NCBI RefSeq assembly: GCF_014203855.1
Contig: NZ_JACHJV010000003.1
Location: forward strand, 124,001 to 188,000
Source of the DNA: Kitasatospora kifunensis
Lineage (GTDB): Bacteria; Actinomycetota; Actinomycetes; Streptomycetales; Streptomycetaceae
Direction of reading: 5' to 3'
DNA: 64,000 nucleotides
Below, one piece after another: positions 61,782-64,000 of the stretch (position 1 is its first letter; each line of letters begins with the position of its first letter). The notes beneath the pieces are model-generated. The model had not been told where the DNA came from and did no database searches. It saw only the letters and a list, made by a program, of their open reading frames with translations. Made by a program: the position numbers and the translations under genes.

Positions 61782-62699
61782 TCACAGATAGTCAGAAACG
61801 GTGGACGGGTTGTCGGTTGCCGGACGAGTGCGCCCGTCTGGGGTGGTGGCTTGGGCGAGCAGGGTCAGCGCGGCCTGCGAGGCCGAACCCGCCGCGGCGG
61901 TGACCGCGACGAGTCGCTGTCCCTGCTCGTTCGGGACCGGCACGGCCTGCTGGGTGATGTCCATCGGTCCGACGAGCGGATGCCGCATCCGGTAGGCCGC
62001 GATGTCCCAGGCGCGGACCCGGTGCTCGGCCCACAGGTCGGTGAACTCCTGGCTGTGCATGACCAGTTCACCGATCAACGCGGCGAGCAGCGGATCGTCG
62101 GGGTACCGGCCGACGGCGAGGCGCAGTCTGCCCACCGCGTCTCTGGCCTTCTTCGGCCAGTCCTCGTACAGCTCGCGGGTGTGGGCGTCCCGGAAGACCA
62201 GCCGTGCGGTGTTCGGACGTTGGGCCGGGTCCTGCGGGCTCCTGGGATCGAGGTGTCCGGCGAAGAGCGCATGCCCGGTGCGGTTCCACGCCAGTACGTC
62301 GCTGCGGCGGCCGAGCACGATGACCGGAGTGTCCCCGAAGGCGTCGATCAGCTGCCGGGTCGTCTCGGTGACGCGCTCTGGTGCCGGCGGCTTGCGGGTT
62401 CGGTCGTTGCCGCCTTTCCGCCCGACACCAGCGAGGTCGTGCAGGTGACGGTGTTCGGTCTCGTCCAGGCGAAGTGCCCTGGCGAGCGCGTCCAGTACCT
62501 CCGTCGACGCGCCCCGCGACAGCCCCTGCTCCAGCCGTGTGTAGTACGACTCGCTCACCCCGGCCAACTGGGCGAGTTCGTCCCGGCGCAGGCCCGGCAC
62601 CCGCCGCCGCTCGTCGAACTCCGGCAACCCGACGTCCGAGGGCTGCAGTTGCGCCCGACGCGTCCTCAGGAACCGTCCCAACTGCGACTTGCTCTTCAT
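61782..62699 (-). CDS. XRE-type regulator with MmyB-like ligand domain
   Basis: 305 residues. HTH RVPGLRRDELAQLAGVSESY followed by YTRLEQG. MmyB domain: SDVLAWNRTGHALFAG, MHSQEFTDLWAEHRVRAWDI and HPLVGPMDI. Second such regulator in the window. 29 bases upstream of the ohr gene on the same strand, so may share its transcript. Confidence 0.88.
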   Translation of the reverse strand: MKSKSQLGRFLRTRRAQLQPSDVGLPEFDERRRVPGLRRDELAQLAGVSESYYTRLEQGLSRGASTEVLDALARALRLDETEHRHLHDLAGVGRKGGNDRTRKPPAPERVTETTRQLIDAFGDTPVIVLGRRSDVLAWNRTGHALFAGHLDPRSPQDPAQRPNTARLVFRDAHTRELYEDWPKKARDAVGRLRLAVGRYPDDPLLAALIGELVMHSQEFTDLWAEHRVRAWDIAAYRMRHPLVGPMDITQQAVPVPNEQGQRLVAVTAAAGSASQAALTLLAQATTPDGRTRPATDNPSTVSDYL

Positions 62700-62830
62700 G
62701 GGATTGAGTATGGATACGGGCAGCGGCACGTGCCTGCCCCTGTCAGTGCCAGGCAACGCGGCTTGGGCTGCGACAACATCGCCGCCGTCCTGCGCACGCA
62801 CGGCCGGGCCGGGGGGCGGGTGGAGTCGGC

Positions 62831-63940
62831 TCAGCCAGTCGTCGCGGGAACGAGGTGGTCGAGCCCCTGAGCACTGCCCGTCGCGGCCTCGATCGAGCGC
62901 GGCAGCATGATGCTCTCGTAGGCGCGGACGGCGTCGTCGACGCTGGATTCGGTGACGAGGGCGTGGGCGAGGTCGGAGCCGTCGAGCATGGCGAGGTTGG
63001 CGCCCAGCCCGACCGGGGGCATCAGGTGCGCGGCGTCGCCGAGCAGCGTGAGGCCGGGAACGTGCTCCCAGGTGTGCGGGGCGGGCAGGACGAACAGGGA
63101 CCGGTTGATGAACCCGCTGTCGCTGTTGCACAGGAGGTAGCGCAGGCTCTCGTCCCAGTCGTCGAACATCCTCAGCAGGTGGGTCCGCACGGCCGGTTGG
63201 TCGCCGAGGTCGATACCGGCGGCCACGTGCCAGTCCTGCGGTGCGCGGAGCGCGATGTAGGCGCGGATGTGGTCGTTGCTGTTGCGCTGGGCGACCAGGG
63301 ACCTGCCGGCGCCTTTCGCCAGCATCGATCCGTTGCCGACCAGCCGCGCGAGGTCGGGGTGGCGGGTGTCGCAGTGGTCGAATCCGGTCTCGACGAAGGT
63401 GACGCCGGTGTAGCGGGGTGCGGCGTGCGACAGGGCCGGGCGGACACGTGACCAGGCGCCGTCGGCGCCGACCACCAGGTCGAAGTCCTCGGCGGTGCCG
63501 TCGCCGAAGAGCAGCCGGCAGGTGCCGTCCGCCAGTGGGGTGACCGAGGTGACGGCGCGGTTCCACCGCACCGTGCCCTCGGTGAGCGAGTCCAGGAGCA
63601 GGCCGCGCAGTTGGCCTCGGTCGATCTCCGGTCGGCCGCCGGCGTCGGAAGGTCCCTGCTGCGCCAGGAGGGCGGCGGTGGCGAAGTCGAGCACGCGCCA
63701 TTCGTCTCCTTCGGGGCGGGCGAGGGTGTGGAATCGGTCGAGGAGCCCGGCCGCGTGCAGGGCGGCCTGGCCGGTGTCGGCGTGCAGGTCGAGCGTGCCG
63801 CCCTGCGGGCGGGCGTCGGCGGATGCCTCGCGTTCGAAGACGGTGGCGGAGCGGCCGTGTTGCTGCAGGACTCGGGCGCAGGTGAGGCCGCCGAGGCCGG
63901 CGCCGACGATGGCGATGCGGGGATCACGAGCAGAGTTCAT
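62831..63940 (-). CDS. FAD-dependent monooxygenase (TetX-like)
   Basis: 369 residues from ATG 63940 (GAGGAG upstream). Group A flavin monooxygenase: GAGLGGLTCARVL (FAD GxGxxG), VVGADGAWSRVR (DG motif), and LLGDAAHLMPPVGLGANLAM (GD motif). YTGVTFVETGFDH and overall size resemble TetX-type/tetracycline-destructase-like hydroxylases, but substrate cannot be inferred. Last gene before the window end, same strand as the MmyB regulator. Confidence 0.88.
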   Translation of the reverse strand: MNSARDPRIAIVGAGLGGLTCARVLQQHGRSATVFEREASADARPQGGTLDLHADTGQAALHAAGLLDRFHTLARPEGDEWRVLDFATAALLAQQGPSDAGGRPEIDRGQLRGLLLDSLTEGTVRWNRAVTSVTPLADGTCRLLFGDGTAEDFDLVVGADGAWSRVRPALSHAAPRYTGVTFVETGFDHCDTRHPDLARLVGNGSMLAKGAGRSLVAQRNSNDHIRAYIALRAPQDWHVAAGIDLGDQPAVRTHLLRMFDDWDESLRYLLCNSDSGFINRSLFVLPAPHTWEHVPGLTLLGDAAHLMPPVGLGANLAMLDGSDLAHALVTESSVDDAVRAYESIMLPRSIEAATGSAQGLDHLVPATTG

Positions 63941-64000
63941 GGGAGTGCTCCTCGGGAGTGGGTGAGCCGCCGGGAGGCCCGGCATCACCAAGAAAGCACA

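Overview
The window is very GC-rich and its coding regions have strongly biased third positions. It carries TTG and GTG starts, several apparently leaderless genes, many secreted proteins with Ala-rich signal peptides, and MmyB-, HxlR-, TetR-, MerR- and LuxR-type regulators. Together with actinomycete-type insertion sequences this points to a streptomycete (Streptomyces, Kitasatospora or a close relative). The density of broken transposases, integrase fragments and truncated genes suggests a chromosome arm or another plastic accessory region, not the core. No rRNA, tRNA or CRISPR array was seen.

Layout. 1-6.2 kb: end of a PLP-dependent alpha-oxoamine synthase, a Nudix hydrolase, a 5'-truncated secreted lectin-like gene, recombinase and MarR remnants, an SDR and a SUKH protein. 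6.6-11.2 kb: cassette A, made of a secreted CHAP/propeller/lectin protein, a 103-residue protein, a 57-residue secreted peptide ending CGGCWG, and a divergent TrmB/LuxR-type regulator. 11.3-19.1 kb: TetR, an aminoglycoside-phosphotransferase-like kinase, an S66 LD-carboxypeptidase, a FadR-type GntR regulator and a complete carboxylic acid reductase. 19.2-22.6 kb: cassette B, a second copy of the same module with a different CHAP protein and a regulator cut off after about 66 codons by integrase debris. 23-31 kb: secreted alpha/beta hydrolase, an intact IS630-type element, a SRAP protein, a membrane-protein gene split by a TnpB element, and an intact IS5-type element. 31-41 kb: secreted proteins, an S53 peptidase with a propeller, a bulb-lectin protein, a 1105-residue HEAT-like protein and an HSL-type hydrolase. 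41-52 kb: regulator/enzyme pairs, a second TnpB element lodged in IS5 debris, and small enzymes with a MerR regulator. 52-55 kb: remnant of a conjugative element (TcpC-like, small membrane proteins, internally deleted VirB4) behind a cluster of GGCTTGCC repeats. 55-64 kb: a small secreted protein, an overlapping pair of AlkB-like 2-oxoglutarate dioxygenases of visibly lower GC, a truncated S1 protease, then LysR/SDR, Ohr, MmyB and an FAD monooxygenase.

How genes work together. The two CHAP cassettes share order, strand, a divergent promoter block and a stand-alone regulator. I read them as a regulated secretion module: a small Cys-motif peptide, a small cytosolic partner and a large exported cell-wall or carbohydrate-binding protein. 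This is inference, and it is the best candidate here for an undescribed system. A 3' scrap of a third copy of the 103-residue gene shows the cassettes have recombined. The overlapping AlkB-like pair is the second candidate. Elsewhere the pattern is local regulator plus neighbouring enzyme: TetR with a dehydratase/epimerase, HxlR with an SRPBCC protein, LysR with an SDR, and MerR with SnoaL and ABM proteins. Most have a visible dyad between the divergent starts.
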